Of a stretch of DNA of 7,793 nucleotides, positions 7,045 to 7,793 are shown in pieces. The DNA lies in contig CALGFL010000214.1 of assembly GCA_937881145.1 (NCBI GenBank), positions 1 through 7,793 on the forward strand, given 5' to 3'. The notes below the pieces were generated by a model. The model saw only the letters and a list, made by a program, of their open reading frames with translations. It did no database searches and had not been told where the DNA came from. This stretch comes from an uncultured Bordetella sp. (GTDB lineage: Bacteria; Pseudomonadota; Gammaproteobacteria; Burkholderiales; Burkholderiaceae_B). The position numbers were made by a program, and so were the translations under genes. The stretch's first letter is position 1; the number at the start of each line of letters is the position of its first letter.

Positions 7045-7793
7045 ATGAAAATCCTTACCATGATCCTGTGCCTGGCAGCGGCCTGCGCCGCGGTTCCGGC
7101 CCGCGCCGAAACGGTCACATTCGAGGCGCCAATGAACGGCTGGCGCAACAGCGCGGGCGACCCGGCGCGCTATACACAGGAGGTTCACTACCCCGCGTCG
7201 GTGGTCAACACGCCGCAGGACCAATCGCGCCTGGCCATGATCGCCGGCAGCATCAAGGACCATCCGAAAAAGAAGCCGGCCGTGTCGGTCGGCACGTTGG
7301 TCGTCAACGGCATCGCCATGCCGCAGCGCATTGAAGAAGACGGCCGCTTTTCGCGCCCCTATGCCTTCGATTCGGGCAGCAACGGCGTCGAGCTGATCAC
7401 GCCCGACGGCACGCACAAGCGCGTCCAGTTCTACGACGCCTACGCGGGCAAGACCAAGCCGCGCCTGCGCGTGGTGCTGGGTTGGGACACCGACAACACC
7501 GACCTAGACCTGCACGTCATCTCGCCGGACGGCACGCATACTTTCTACGGCGATCGCGTGTCGGCCAACGGCGGCGCGCTCGATGTCGATGTGACCACGG
7601 GCTTCGGCCCCGAGATCTATTCGAACCCGTCGCCCGAAGCCGGGACCTATCTGATCTACGTGAACTATTTCGCCAACAACGGCAACACCGATAAATTCCT
7701 GACCGTCGCGCAGATCAACGTCGTCACCAACGAGGGCACGCCGGACGAAAAACTCGAGACGTTCACCGTGCCCATGCGCAGGCCGGGCGAACC
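7045..7793 (+). CDS. yfaP: YfaP, DUF2135 secreted protein (3' end cut by window edge)
   Basis: The frame runs from ATG 7045 off the right edge after 249 codons; E. coli YfaP is about 258 residues, so only the last few residues should be missing. The signal peptide begins MKILTMILCL with likely cleavage ARA|ET at 21/22. Neither C9 nor C14 lies in a good lipobox. Residues about 79-130 (VGTLVVNGI, EEDGRFSRPYAF, SNGVELITPDG) read like a small Ig-like beta-sandwich. Residues about 138-229 form the DUF2135 domain, with the acidic motif WDTDNTDLDLHV (147-158), then GGALDVDVTTGFGPE and TYLIYVNYF. No catalytic motif is visible. The closely spaced aspartates could bind a metal, but this is inference. 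In P. aeruginosa the last-gene product MagF is in the MagD complex; by gene order this protein would be its counterpart, suggesting a structural or localisation role for YfaS. Confidence 0.94.
   Translation, partial: MKILTMILCLAAACAAVPARAETVTFEAPMNGWRNSAGDPARYTQEVHYPASVVNTPQDQSRLAMIAGSIKDHPKKKPAVSVGTLVVNGIAMPQRIEEDGRFSRPYAFDSGSNGVELITPDGTHKRVQFYDAYAGKTKPRLRVVLGWDTDNTDLDLHVISPDGTHTFYGDRVSANGGALDVDVTTGFGPEIYSNPSPEAGTYLIYVNYFANNGNTDKFLTVAQINVVTNEGTPDEKLETFTVPMRRPGE

Noticed and set aside
7075..7086. Possible lipobox AAAC in the YfaP signal peptide
   Set aside because: The -3 position lacks Leu/Val/Ile, and ARA|E at 21/22 is a cleaner signal peptidase I site.
5353..7416. 687-codon open frame on the minus strand opposite yfaQ and yfaP
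   Set aside because: It spans two well-supported genes and their junction, has low-complexity Arg/Ala/Gly composition and no family features. It is a GC-bias shadow.

Overview
This window is part of one operon, all on the + strand. It comes from a high-GC proteobacterium. The strong G/C bias at third codon positions and the protein style suggest the Burkholderiales (Bordetella/Achromobacter-like), but the taxon is an inference. The genes match the enterobacterial yfaA-T-S-Q-P cluster, which corresponds to the Pseudomonas aeruginosa mag (macroglobulin) operon. The genes present are the 3' part of yfaT (DUF1175, 1-555), complete yfaS (bacterial alpha-2-macroglobulin, 552-5330), complete yfaQ (DUF2300, 5344-7026) and nearly complete yfaP (DUF2135, 7045 to the right edge). 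By analogy with E. coli gene order, yfaA (DUF2138) should lie just upstream of the window.

The genes are tightly packed. yfaT and yfaS overlap by 4 bases (ATGA), yfaS and yfaQ are 13 bases apart, and yfaQ and yfaP are 18 bases apart. There is no gene-free stretch, and no promoter, terminator, RNA gene, mobile element or CRISPR array. The three genes whose 5' ends are visible all encode cleavable Sec-type signal peptides without a valid lipobox, so the products should act in the periplasm or be exported.

The main result from reading the proteins is that the 'DUF' partners look like cell-wall enzymes. YfaT has the Cys-His-His layout of NlpC/P60 peptidases. YfaQ has an N-terminal SxxK...SxG...KTW serine-acyltransferase/penicillin-binding-like region, then a SpoIID/LytB-like domain with the catalytic Glu retained, then a C-terminal HExxH motif. 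YfaS is a protease-trapping macroglobulin with a clear bait-region position and an intact CTEQ thioester motif, whose Cys is the only Cys of the mature protein. YfaP is a small two-domain beta-rich secreted protein.

The inferred model is a periplasmic defence-and-repair module. YfaS captures incoming proteases, and YfaT and YfaQ process or bind peptidoglycan. This would parallel the other bacterial macroglobulin system, YfhM, which is paired with the peptidoglycan synthase PBP1C. The functional model is inference; the motifs are seen directly.
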